Assembly (NCBI GenBank): GCA_030835135.1
Contig: JAUQWO010000051.1
Span: forward strand, 62,001 to 126,000
Source: Bacteroidota bacterium
GTDB taxonomy: Bacteria; Bacteroidota; Ignavibacteria; UBA10030; UBA6906
DNA: 64,000 nt
Reading direction: 5' to 3'
The notes beneath the pieces were generated by a model. The model worked only from the letters and a program-made list of their open reading frames with translations, searched no databases and was not told where the DNA came from. Below, piece after piece: positions 9,343 through 19,458 of the stretch; the stretch's first letter is position 1, and each line of letters starts with the position of its first letter. The translations under genes and the position numbers were made by a program.

Positions 9343-9782
9343 GATGGGAGCTCCTTATGTTATCAGGAACAGGTAGGACCAGCGCGGTGCGCGGACATCC
9401 GCAGGCACTGTCGTGCGGATGACGGACCGCGGCGGAGACATTGTGGTTGTGATGGAAGATACAAGAAAGTGATGAATAGTGCCACCCCAACGGATGGTGC
9501 CAAACGACGTGCCGGCAACATCAGTGTCGGGGTGATCATCCCGCCGCGAGATGCGTGGCGGAATGCCAGAGGGCAGTTCCGGTTACCTTGCTTTTCAGGG
9601 CTGTTTTGCGTAAGATAGACAAACCACTACGTACCATTCTCTCGACGCTGCGCGGTGACCACCCTCCGGACACCAGTCAAAGTACCGGCATCCTGTGGGG
9701 CACGAACCCACGTCCGTAGTGTCTCCATTCCTCACTCCGCACGTCGTTGCACCCTGATCCCATCTCCCGGTGGGGAGGCATG
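9343..9782. other. Divergent intergenic region between maeB and plsC
   Basis: About 440 bases without a recognisable gene. It holds the maeB Shine-Dalgarno at its left end, a candidate plsC promoter (9588-9616) and the plsC Shine-Dalgarno (GGGGAGG, 9772-9778). No tRNA or other structured RNA was recognised. Confidence 0.6.
9588..9616 (+). promoter_or_regulatory. Candidate sigma-70-type promoter for the plsC-pyrG operon
   Basis: TTGCTT (9588-9593) and TAAGAT (9611-9616) are separated by exactly 17 bases and lie about 165 bases upstream of plsC, in the only AT-richer stretch of the gap. Confidence 0.5.
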
Positions 9783-10505
9783 ATGTCCCTCCTCATCAGC
9801 ATCCTCCGGTTCCTGGCCAGCACGATCGCCACTGCCATCATCGCGGTCGTCGCGTTCGTGACCCTGCCCTTCAACCGGAACGAGAAACTGTACCACCGGA
9901 TCGGCCGCTTCTGGTCGCGCCTTCTCCTGCGGATCTGCGGCGTCCGGGTGGAACTGCACGGTGCCGAACATTGCGCACACGGCGCATCCGTGATCTATGC
10001 GGCGAACCACGCAAGCATGCTCGATATTCCGGTGGTCATCGCATCGGTCCCTGATGATATCCGGCTCGTGTACAAGAAGGAGCTGGAGAAGATCCCCGTG
10101 TTCGGATGGGGATTGCGGTATGGAAGCTATATCGGCATTGACCGCGGGCGCGGGTCGGAAGCGCGCAGGAGCCTCGAAGAAGCGGTCGACAAGATCCGCC
10201 GGGGCGCGTCGGTGCTGCTGTTCGTGGAGGGCACACGAACGTCCGACGGCAGACTGCAGCCGTTCAAACGCGGGGCATTCAACCTCGCGGCCCGGTCCGG
10301 CGTCCCCGTGATCCCGCTGACCATCAACGGTACCTACGCGCTCGTACCGAAGCATTCCCTGCGCATCCGGCCGGGGACCGTGCACCTGCATTTCGATCCG
10401 CCCATCACGGTGGAGAATGCGGAGAACGACCGTGAGACCGAAACACGGCTCATGGAACGCGTCCGGATCGCCATGGAAAGCCATTACGTCGTCCAGGAGG
10501 ATTGA
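9783..10505 (+). CDS. plsC: 1-acyl-sn-glycerol-3-phosphate acyltransferase
   Basis: A 240-residue membrane-associated acyltransferase that makes phosphatidic acid from lysophosphatidic acid. One N-terminal hydrophobic segment (about residues 3-25) is followed by the NHASMLD form of the HX4D catalytic motif and the FVEGTR motif for acceptor phosphate binding. Two adjacent ATGs exist (9780, 9783); the GGGGAGG at 9772-9778 fits either, and the second is better spaced. It heads a compact operon with gatC, kdsB, a DUF502 gene and pyrG, so phospholipid, translation, LPS and nucleotide functions share one transcript. A different lysophospholipid as acceptor cannot be excluded. Confidence 0.9.
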   Translation: MSLLISILRFLASTIATAIIAVVAFVTLPFNRNEKLYHRIGRFWSRLLLRICGVRVELHGAEHCAHGASVIYAANHASMLDIPVVIASVPDDIRLVYKKELEKIPVFGWGLRYGSYIGIDRGRGSEARRSLEEAVDKIRRGASVLLFVEGTRTSDGRLQPFKRGAFNLAARSGVPVIPLTINGTYALVPKHSLRIRPGTVHLHFDPPITVENAENDRETETRLMERVRIAMESHYVVQED

Positions 10506-10508
10506 CCC

Positions 10509-10802
10509 GTGTCCGTGACCCCGAAGGATGTTGACCACGTTGCCCGCCTCGCACACCTGTCGTTCACCGACGGAGAGAAGCAACGCCTCACGAGCGAGTT
10601 GAACACGATCCTGTCGTACATGGAGCAGCTCAACGGACTCGACACGGAGCATGTGGAGCCCCTCGCGCATGTGATCGAACTCGCGAATGTGTTCCGGCCG
10701 GATGTGCGCACACCGGGACTTGCCGCCGACGATGCGTTGCAGAATGCACCGGGCCGGAGCGACGATTTCTTCACGGTCCCGAAAGTGATCGCCGACCGAT
10801 GA
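10509..10802 (+). CDS. gatC: Asp/Glu-tRNA(Asn/Gln) amidotransferase subunit C
   Basis: A 97-residue GatC with the typical DVDHVARLAHLSFT opening and the VEPLAHV and RPDV segments that wrap the GatA-GatB interface. The GatCAB complex converts misacylated Glu-tRNA(Gln) and Asp-tRNA(Asn). The start is GTG, 3 bases after plsC. gatA and gatB are not in this window, so the subunit genes are split. Its stop overlaps kdsB by four bases. Confidence 0.93.
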   Translation: MSVTPKDVDHVARLAHLSFTDGEKQRLTSELNTILSYMEQLNGLDTEHVEPLAHVIELANVFRPDVRTPGLAADDALQNAPGRSDDFFTVPKVIADR

Positions 10803-11559
10803 GCCATCCGCCTCACAGGGTGGTGGCCGTCATCCCCGCCCGCTATGCGTCGAACCGTTTGCCGGGAAAACCGCTGGCCGACATCAACGGCAAGCCGATG
10901 ATCCAGCATGTGGTGGAACGCGCACGGATGGCGCAGAGGGTGGACGATGTGATCGTGGCGACCGATGACCAGCGCATCATGGACGCCGTGCAGGCGTTCG
11001 GCGGAACGGCCGTGATGACCCCGGCCGATTGCCCGAGCGGATCGGACCGGATCGCCCTCGTGGCGCGCGGACTCGCCGGAACGGAGATCATCGTGAACGT
11101 GCAGGGCGATGAGCCCGTGATCCCGCCGTCCATGATCGACGAGGCCGTGGCACCGCTGCTCGCGGACCCGTCGCTGCCGGTCGGCACACTCGTCACACGG
11201 CTCCGGACGGCGGAAGAGTTGCTGGATCCGAACACCGTGAAGGCCGTGCTGGACTCGCGGGGCCGCTGCCTGTATTTCTCCCGCTCCCCGATCCCGTACG
11301 GACGCGATCTCACGCCCGCCGCACTGCTGGAACGCTGCCCCGTGTACCGGCACATCGGCATGTACGTGTACCGGCGCGATTTTCTCATGCAGTATGCGGA
11401 CCTGGAGCAGACACCGCTCGAACAGGCCGAGAAGCTGGAACAACTCCGTATCCTTGAACATGGCTATGCCATCCACGCAGCGGTCACAACCGGCACGAGC
11501 ATCGCGGTCGATACCCCCGCCGATCTCGACCGCGTGCGCGCATTGATCACCACACGCCC

Positions 11560-11563
<4 letters not shown>
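10799..11563 (+). CDS. kdsB: 3-deoxy-manno-octulosonate cytidylyltransferase (CMP-Kdo synthetase)
   Basis: A 254-residue cytosolic nucleotidyltransferase activating Kdo with CTP for lipopolysaccharide inner core. The N-terminal IPARYASNRLPGKPL motif, the CPSGSDRIA motif and VNVQGDEP are diagnostic. Its presence shows that the organism makes a Kdo-containing LPS. It overlaps gatC upstream and the DUF502 gene downstream by ATGA junctions. pyrG, which makes CTP (the substrate), is two genes downstream. Confidence 0.96.
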
Positions 11564-13829
<2,266 letters not shown>

Positions 13830-13881
13830 CCGGCGACCAGGCCATGGATCGTATCAGCCACCATACCGGGAACACACACGC

Positions 13882-14238
13882 ATGAGTCCATCGATCCTGC
13901 TCCGTCCGGGATACTTCTTCACCCTGATCTTCGCGTCGGCGCTGACGGGGACCGCGGCGTTGCCGGCGATCATGCCCGAGCTCTTTGGGATACCGTCCAC
14001 GGCCGCGTTCGCGATCGTACTCGCCGGGATCGTGGCAGCGATCGGCCTGCTCCTGCGCTGGCCCACCGCACGCCCCCTGGTCATGGTGTATCTCGGCATC
14101 CTCATCGCGCTGAGTGCATGGTATGTATTCACCGGAGTGCCCATCGCGAGGATCAGCTGGGGTATCCTGGGGGCCGTCGCGGCGGCATTGCTCGCAACGC
14201 TGCTCCTCTCGGGCACGATCCGGAAGTACGAGGCATGA
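13882..14238 (+). CDS. Small multi-pass membrane protein, unknown
   Basis: A 118-residue hydrophobic protein with about four predicted transmembrane helices (roughly residues 8-32, 40-58, 65-85, 90-112), short polar loops and a basic C-terminus (IRKYEA). I do not recognise a family. It lies 52 bases after pyrG in the same direction; no strong Shine-Dalgarno is seen. Codon use is like its neighbours. Confidence 0.7.
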   Translation: MSPSILLRPGYFFTLIFASALTGTAALPAIMPELFGIPSTAAFAIVLAGIVAAIGLLLRWPTARPLVMVYLGILIALSAWYVFTGVPIARISWGILGAVAAALLATLLLSGTIRKYEA

Positions 14239-14304
14239 CCGTTGTTTTGCATGGCTGAACGCCGTGCCATCACGCGCTAGCCACCACACACACCAGGAGG
14301 ACAT

Positions 14305-14460
14305 ATGGCAGGACGCAAACGCACGACCCATCGGAGTGTCTCCGGCACGAAGTTGTACGCGGTCCGCGACGCCAAAGGGCGGTTCGTCGACATTCAGACC
14401 TACAAACGGGCGCACGGCGCCGATCTGAAACGGAAGAGCAGGAAAGAGAAGGGCAAGTGA
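14305..14460 (+). CDS. Small basic conserved-type protein (51 aa)
   Basis: A 51-residue, strongly basic peptide (MAGRKRTTHR at the start, RKSRKEKGK at the end) with a central FVDIQTYKRAHG stretch. An excellent Shine-Dalgarno (AGGAGG, 14295-14300) sits 4 bases before the ATG. Similar short basic proteins occur as hypothetical genes in many bacteria; from memory they share the SGTKLYA and YKRAHG pattern. The charge suggests nucleic-acid or ribosome binding, which is inference. It lies 3 bases before the VOC gene and is likely co-expressed. Confidence 0.8.
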   Translation: MAGRKRTTHRSVSGTKLYAVRDAKGRFVDIQTYKRAHGADLKRKSRKEKGK

Positions 14461-14463
14461 CCC

Positions 14464-14889
14464 ATGAGCGCGAACGAGGCAACACCGTTCGGCGCCATGG
14501 CATGGGCCGACCTGACGGTCCGTGACGCGACACAGGTGCGCGACTTCTATGCAGCGGTCGTCGGCTGGGAGGCGGTCCCCGTTCCCATGAGCGGCTACAA
14601 TGATTTTCAGATGAATCTCCCGGGAACGGACCAGCCGGTGGCCGGCATCTGCCACGCACGGGGCGCCAATGCCAACCTCCCCGCCCAGTGGCTCGTGTAT
14701 GTCACCGTCGCGGATCTCGATGCAAGCATCGACGCGTGCACGAACCATGGCGGCATGCTGATCGCCGAACCCCGTGGCATGGGCTCGTATGGCCGGTTCT
14801 GTGTGATCAAGGACCCCGCGGGTGCGGTGATGGCCCTGATCGAACCACCCAAACCCGCACAGCAGTCTCCACCGAAGGACAAACACTGA
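14464..14889 (+). CDS. VOC (glyoxalase/bleomycin-resistance) superfamily protein
   Basis: A 141-residue protein with the beta-alpha-beta-beta-beta repeat of the vicinal oxygen chelate fold: first half AWADLTVRDATQVRDFYAAV, second half VADLDASIDACTNHGG, ending in IKDPAGAVMALIEP. It resembles the two-module glyoxalase-like proteins often annotated only as VOC family. Metal-ligand assignment is uncertain, so no reaction is claimed. It lies between the small basic protein and the DUF456 gene. Confidence 0.82.
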   Translation: MSANEATPFGAMAWADLTVRDATQVRDFYAAVVGWEAVPVPMSGYNDFQMNLPGTDQPVAGICHARGANANLPAQWLVYVTVADLDASIDACTNHGGMLIAEPRGMGSYGRFCVIKDPAGAVMALIEPPKPAQQSPPKDKH

Positions 14890-14890
14890 T

Positions 14891-15373
14891 ATGGCAGATG
14901 GACTGTTGCTTGGCGGCGGCATCCTGCTCGTCCTCGCAGGGCTCGCGGGTGTGATCATCCCCGGTCTGCCCGGGGTCATCTTCATCTACCTCGGCCTCTT
15001 CTTCATTGCGTGGGCGGACAGCTTCGTGCGTGTGGGGTGGATCACGCTCACGATCCTGCTCGTGATCGGGGCCGCGGCATGGGGCGCCGATCTTGTCACC
15101 ACCACCTATGGCGCACGCCGCTTCGGCGCAAGCCGGTGGGCGGCACTGGGTGCAGGCATCGGCATGTTCATCGGCTTCTGGTTCGGCCTGCCCGGTATCA
15201 TCATCGGTCCGTTCGCCGGCGCCCTGGTGGTGGAATGGCTGGTGCGCAAGAACTTCATCGAAGCGGGCAAGGCGGGTGTCGGGACCTGGATCGGACTCCT
15301 CCTGGGCACCGCGATCAAGATCGCACTCGTGTTCGTCATGATAGGGATCTTCCTTATCGCGTATCTCATCTAG
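14891..15373 (+). CDS. DUF456 family membrane protein
   Basis: A 160-residue hydrophobic protein with four to five transmembrane segments and the glycine-rich motifs of DUF456 (LAGVIIPGLPGVIFIYLG near the N-terminus, FGLPGIIIGPFAGA in the middle). It starts one base after the VOC stop, so the two are co-translated. Function is unknown; the family is widespread as a small membrane protein. Confidence 0.85.
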   Translation: MADGLLLGGGILLVLAGLAGVIIPGLPGVIFIYLGLFFIAWADSFVRVGWITLTILLVIGAAAWGADLVTTTYGARRFGASRWAALGAGIGMFIGFWFGLPGIIIGPFAGALVVEWLVRKNFIEAGKAGVGTWIGLLLGTAIKIALVFVMIGIFLIAYLI

Positions 15374-15483
15374 GGCCGGCCCGGACAACGCTCCGGCAGG
15401 AGATCGATGTGTATGCTTCATTCTCACCCGTCTTCCGCTCTGTCTTTGCTGTCACGCAACGTTCCACCTACCCGGAGATCCCC

Positions 15484-17445
15484 GTGTCATACAAATTTTC
15501 TTGCACGATCCTTGTGTGCGGCCTGACCATGGCCACCCTTTCCGCCTCCGCGAGTCCGGACAAGGACTTCACCGTATCGTCCCCCGACGCCAGAACCCTG
15601 GTCACCATCGCCACCGGCGATCAGGTGACCTATGCGGTGCAGCGCGATGGGATCGTCCTCGTCTCCCCTTCACCCATCGGCATGACCTTCGGGAACGGGA
15701 CCGCCGCGGGTGTGAAACCGGCTGTGAAGCGCACATCCACGCGCTCCGAGAACCGCACCATCCCGCGCGTCATCCACCAGAAGAGCAGCACGGTCCTCGA
15801 GGCCTACAACGAACGCACCATCGAGTTCAAGGATGGCACCTCGCTCATCGTTCGCGCCTACAATGAAGGCGTGGCATACCGGTGGAGCATCGGGTGGAAG
15901 GGCGCGACCATCGTGTCGGCCGAGACCTTCACCATCAATGTCCCCGGGGAGCCCATGGTCTGGTTTCCCGAAGAGGAAAGCTTTATGTCGCACAACGAGC
16001 GCCTGTACACGCATGCACCCCTGCGGACCATTGCAGCGAAGAAATTCGCCAGCACGCCGACCCTGATCGCCACCGATGGCGGCAAACACATCCTGATCTC
16101 GGAGTCGGATCTGATCGATTATCCCGGATTGTGGCTCAACGCAACGGGGACGAACGCCCTGCACGGCCTGTGGCCGTCATTCGTGCTGGAGGAGAATACG
16201 AAGAACGACCGCGATGTGGAACCGGTGAAGCGGGCGGAGCATCTGGCGGCGACGCAGGCACCGCGGGCTTTCCCGTGGCGTATGCTCGCGATCGCCGACC
16301 AGGACCGCGATCTCCTCACGAACGACCTGGTGTTCCTGCTCTCGCAGCCCTCACAGATCAAGGATCCATCCTGGATCAGGCCGGGCAAGGTGGCGTGGGA
16401 CTGGTGGAACGCGAACAACATCTACAACGTGGACTTCCGCGCCGGCATCAACAACGAGACCTACAAGTACTACATCGACTTCGCGGCGAAGCATGGCATC
16501 GAGTATGTCATTCTGGATGAAGGGTGGTACCCGCTGGGCGATCTGCTCAAGCAGGAACCCGGCATCGATGTCCCTGCACTGGTTGCCTACGGCAAGAGCA
16601 GGAATGTCGGCATCATCCTGTGGGTGATATGGAAGACCCTCGAAGACCAGATGCAGCCCGCGCTGGACCTTTTTGCATCGTGGGGCGTGAAGGGCATCAA
16701 GGTGGACTTCATGCAGCGCGACGACCAGTGGATGGTGAACTACTACTGGAGGATCTCGCGCGAAGCGGCGGCACGCAGACTGCTGGTCGACTTCCACGGC
16801 GCGTACAAGCCGTCGGGACTGAACCGTGCCTGGCCGAACATGCTCACCAGCGAAGGCGTGCGCGGACTGGAGAACGCCAAGTGGTCCACCGTGACGCCGA
16901 AACATTGCGTCACGCTGCCCTTCACCCGCATGGTGGCGGGGCCGATGGACTTCACGCCCGGCGCCATGGTCAATATTCCCGAGAAGTCGTTCAAGCCGAT
17001 GTGGGCGACCCCGGCGAGCATGGGCACGCGCTGCCAGCAACTCGCCATGTATGTCGTGTATGAAAGCCCGCTCCAGATGCTGTGCGACAGTCCGACGAAC
17101 TACATGCGCGAAGAGGAATGCATGAAGTTCCTCGCACCCGTCCCCGCGGTGTGGGACCGGACGATCGCGCTGGATGCAAAGGTCGGGTCGTACGTGTTGA
17201 TGGCCCGGAAGACCGGCAATGAGTGGTACGTGGGCGGGATGACCGATGAGGAAGGCCGGACGCTCACGGCGGACCTCTCGTTCCTCGGCGCGGGACCATG
17301 GACCGCCGAGATCTGGCAGGACGGCATCAACGCCGACAGGAACGGGAACGACTTCAAGCACGTAACACAAACCGTCACGGCCGCCACGAAGCTGGATGTG
17401 CGCATGGCACCCGGCGGCGGATGGGTGGCACGCATCCGCAAATAG
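15484..17445 (+). CDS. Glycoside hydrolase family 97, retaining alpha-galactosidase type
   Basis: A 653-residue secreted GH97 enzyme. The start is a GTG preceded by GGAG, followed by a signal peptide (SCTILVCGLTMATLSASAS). Residues ~30-290 form the N-terminal beta-sandwich, ~300-560 the (beta/alpha)8 barrel and the rest a C-terminal beta domain. The barrel has an Asp (about 408) in GIKVDFMQRDD, the position that acts as nucleophile in retaining GH97 members (BtGH97b type); inverting SusB-like members lack it. Glu residues in TSEGVRGLE are in the acid/base region. I infer hydrolysis of alpha-galactosides or similar in the periplasm. No SusC/D genes are nearby, so it is not part of a visible PUL. 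Confidence 0.9.
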   Translation: MSYKFSCTILVCGLTMATLSASASPDKDFTVSSPDARTLVTIATGDQVTYAVQRDGIVLVSPSPIGMTFGNGTAAGVKPAVKRTSTRSENRTIPRVIHQKSSTVLEAYNERTIEFKDGTSLIVRAYNEGVAYRWSIGWKGATIVSAETFTINVPGEPMVWFPEEESFMSHNERLYTHAPLRTIAAKKFASTPTLIATDGGKHILISESDLIDYPGLWLNATGTNALHGLWPSFVLEENTKNDRDVEPVKRAEHLAATQAPRAFPWRMLAIADQDRDLLTNDLVFLLSQPSQIKDPSWIRPGKVAWDWWNANNIYNVDFRAGINNETYKYYIDFAAKHGIEYVILDEGWYPLGDLLKQEPGIDVPALVAYGKSRNVGIILWVIWKTLEDQMQPALDLFASWGVKGIKVDFMQRDDQWMVNYYWRISREAAARRLLVDFHGAYKPSGLNRAWPNMLTSEGVRGLENAKWSTVTPKHCVTLPFTRMVAGPMDFTPGAMVNIPEKSFKPMWATPASMGTRCQQLAMYVVYESPLQMLCDSPTNYMREEECMKFLAPVPAVWDRTIALDAKVGSYVLMARKTGNEWYVGGMTDEEGRTLTADLSFLGAGPWTAEIWQDGINADRNGNDFKHVTQTVTAATKLDVRMAPGGGWVARIRK

Positions 17446-17516
17446 CCACGGCACACGGTCGCCGGAGGGGGTCGTGGTTTCGGTGATGGAAAAGTGGTAT
17501 ATTTCCGCTACCACCT

Positions 17517-18638
17517 ATGCAATTCCACCGGAAGCAATACCTCGACCTGATGACCTTCGGCCGCGCTGACCGGCCGATGTTCGTAGAACTCTTCGGTCCG
17601 CTCGTCGGACTGGAAAACGAATGGCTGGCACAGGGTGCCACGCCAGATGAACTCACCCTCGAAGCATTCGATTGGGACTATGTCCCCGTCACCACCTGCG
17701 GCGGAGCTACCGGCGTGTTCGGCGGCCCGCCGCCCGTCGTTCTGGAAGAGACCGACGAGATCCTCATCCGCCGCGATGAGATGGGCCGGCGGACCAAACT
17801 CATCAAGAGTGCCGCCACTATCCCCCTGCCGATGGACCATCCCGTGCACGACATGGATTCGTGGGTGAAGATCAAGCCGCTGTTCACGTTCCGCGAGGAC
17901 CGGATCGACACGGAGGCCATCGCCCGCGCGCGCGCAGCGCAGGAGCAGGGGACGCTCGTCGTCGCCTACATCCCGGGAGGGTTCGACATCCCGCGCGAAC
18001 TGATGGGCGAAGAGCTCTCCTGCATGGCCTACTACGAGCAGCCCGAGCTGATGCAGGACATCATCGACACCATGAAGGACACCTCACTCCGCGTGCTGGA
18101 GCGGGTAACGGACACGCTGGTGATCGATCAGTTGTCGGTGCACGAGGACCTCGCCGGCAAGGCCGGGCCCATGATCGGTCCGACGCAGATCGAGACGTTC
18201 ATCAAACCGTATTTCTCTTCGGTGTGGGACCTGGTGCACTCGCGCGGCACGCAGATCTTCGACATGGATTCCGACGGGAACATGTGGCGGGTGCTCGATG
18301 CGTTCATCGGCTGCGGAGTGAACTCGATGCACCCGATGGAACCTGCTGCCGGCATGGATGTGGTGGAGGTGCGCAAGCGGTACGGCACGAAGCTGGCGAT
18401 CCGGGGCGGGATCGACAAGCATGTGCTGCGCACGGACAAGGAAAGCATCCGGAAGGAACTCGAATACAAGATGCAACCCTTGATGCGCGAGGGCGGGATC
18501 GCATTCGGGCTGGACCACCGGATCCCGAACGGGACCCCGATCGAGAACTACCGCTATTACGTGGACCTCGGGCGCGAGATCCTGGGGCTGCCGCCGCGCA
18601 ACGGCGCGCACAAGGGCTGGCGGCGGATGGCGTTCTAA
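17517..18638 (+). CDS. Uroporphyrinogen decarboxylase (URO-D) superfamily protein
   Basis: A 373-residue TIM-barrel protein of the URO-D/MtaA superfamily. It lacks the N-terminal Arg-rich substrate motif of true HemE and resembles the methyltransferase-like branch (VDQLSVHEDLAGKAGPMIGP, HPMEPAAGMDVVEV, IRGGIDKHVL). Members often act on methyl groups with corrinoid partners or have unknown catabolic roles. No corrinoid protein is adjacent. A TATATT (17498-17503) ends only 13 bases before the ATG and no Shine-Dalgarno is seen, so the transcript may be nearly leaderless. It follows the GH97 gene by 71 bases; a catabolic link is possible but unproven. Confidence 0.82.
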   Translation: MQFHRKQYLDLMTFGRADRPMFVELFGPLVGLENEWLAQGATPDELTLEAFDWDYVPVTTCGGATGVFGGPPPVVLEETDEILIRRDEMGRRTKLIKSAATIPLPMDHPVHDMDSWVKIKPLFTFREDRIDTEAIARARAAQEQGTLVVAYIPGGFDIPRELMGEELSCMAYYEQPELMQDIIDTMKDTSLRVLERVTDTLVIDQLSVHEDLAGKAGPMIGPTQIETFIKPYFSSVWDLVHSRGTQIFDMDSDGNMWRVLDAFIGCGVNSMHPMEPAAGMDVVEVRKRYGTKLAIRGGIDKHVLRTDKESIRKELEYKMQPLMREGGIAFGLDHRIPNGTPIENYRYYVDLGREILGLPPRNGAHKGWRRMAF

Positions 18639-18713
18639 AGCCGGTGTATGCGTTCCAATGGCGACACACGTCGTTCCACAGTATGCGTCGTCGCGGATAC
18701 CACACCGGTGGGG

Positions 18714-18806
18714 ACCCCGGGGGTATGCCCCTCCAGCGGAAACCCGGTGGCTGGATGCGCGTCTTCTTGGGTTCGGGTTTCCGCTGGAGGGGCATACCTC
18801 CGGGGT
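18714..18806. repeat. Large inverted repeat with 33-bp arms
   Basis: Arms 18714-18746 and 18774-18806 are complementary at 32 of 33 positions around a 27-base loop. The arm reads ACCCCGGGGGTATGCCCC followed by TCCAGCGGAAACCCG. A near-identical right arm occurs at 2841-2867. It occupies most of the gap between the URO-D and HEXXH genes, which holds no gene. No U-tract follows, so it is not an ordinary terminator. It resembles REP/MITE-type palindromes; no transposase is near. Confidence 0.85.
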
Positions 18807-18855
18807 CGATTGAGGCACCATTCGTTGTCGTGCTCTACTGTCAGCAGGAGAGGAC

Positions 18856-19458
18856 ATGTCCGATATGATGCACAACGGAGCACCAGAGACACCGCCGGGA
18901 GCGCGAGACCTTTCCCTCTCCATGCGCCAGGTCAACCTGATGGCGATCCCCGTCGCCCTCATCCCCGTACTGCTCATCGTGCTCCTGTATGCGGGCGTAC
19001 ACGGATGGGGCGCCTTCAGGGCCACCGTCGGCATCTTCCGCCAGCCCGGACTCTCCTTTGCGATCCTCGCCGGCGGCATCATCCTCCATGAACTGCTCCA
19101 CGGCGCCGCGTGGGCGTACTACGGACAGAAGTCGCTTGCCGCCATCACCTTCGGGGTGCACTGGGCAACCCTCACACCCTATGCCCACTGCCGCGAAGCG
19201 CTCACCGTGGAAGCCTATCGTATCGGCGCACTGGTCCCGGCGATCGCTCTTGGCCTGATCCCAAGTCTCCTTGCCGTGTTCGGCGGCATGCCGTGGCTCC
19301 TCTTCCCGGCGATCCTGTTCTCCGCGGCAGCCGGCGGCGATCTACTCATCATCTGGCTCCTCCGGAAAGAGTGCGGCACGGCAATGGTCCTCGACCATCC
19401 CGACCGTGCCGGTTGCATAGTCTATGATCCACCATCAACACAGGACGGTCTTGTATGA
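18856..19458 (+). CDS. DUF3267-type integral membrane protein with HEXXH motif
   Basis: A 200-residue membrane protein with four or so transmembrane helices. The second helix carries HELLH (near residue 78), the zinc-binding HEXXH motif of zincins, in the ILHELLHGAAW context typical of the DUF3267 family. The family is regarded as putative membrane metalloproteases, but activity is not established. A good Shine-Dalgarno (AGGAGAGG) precedes the ATG. Its stop overlaps the beta-CASP gene by four bases. Confidence 0.85.
   Translation: MSDMMHNGAPETPPGARDLSLSMRQVNLMAIPVALIPVLLIVLLYAGVHGWGAFRATVGIFRQPGLSFAILAGGIILHELLHGAAWAYYGQKSLAAITFGVHWATLTPYAHCREALTVEAYRIGALVPAIALGLIPSLLAVFGGMPWLLFPAILFSAAAGGDLLIIWLLRKECGTAMVLDHPDRAGCIVYDPPSTQDGLV

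Noticed and set aside
7375-9618. 747-codon open frame on the + strand opposite maeB
   Set aside because: Its translation is rich in Arg, His and Asp with no domain; maeB on the minus strand has full family similarity. It is an antisense shadow caused by high G+C third positions.
17517-18638. hemE (uroporphyrinogen decarboxylase proper)
   Set aside because: The URO-D fold is clear but the HemE substrate-binding motif near the N-terminus is missing, and no other tetrapyrrole gene is adjacent.
18639-18855. Insertion sequence or tRNA in the gap with the 33-bp inverted repeat
   Set aside because: No transposase frame, target duplication or cloverleaf could be found; only the palindromic element is present.
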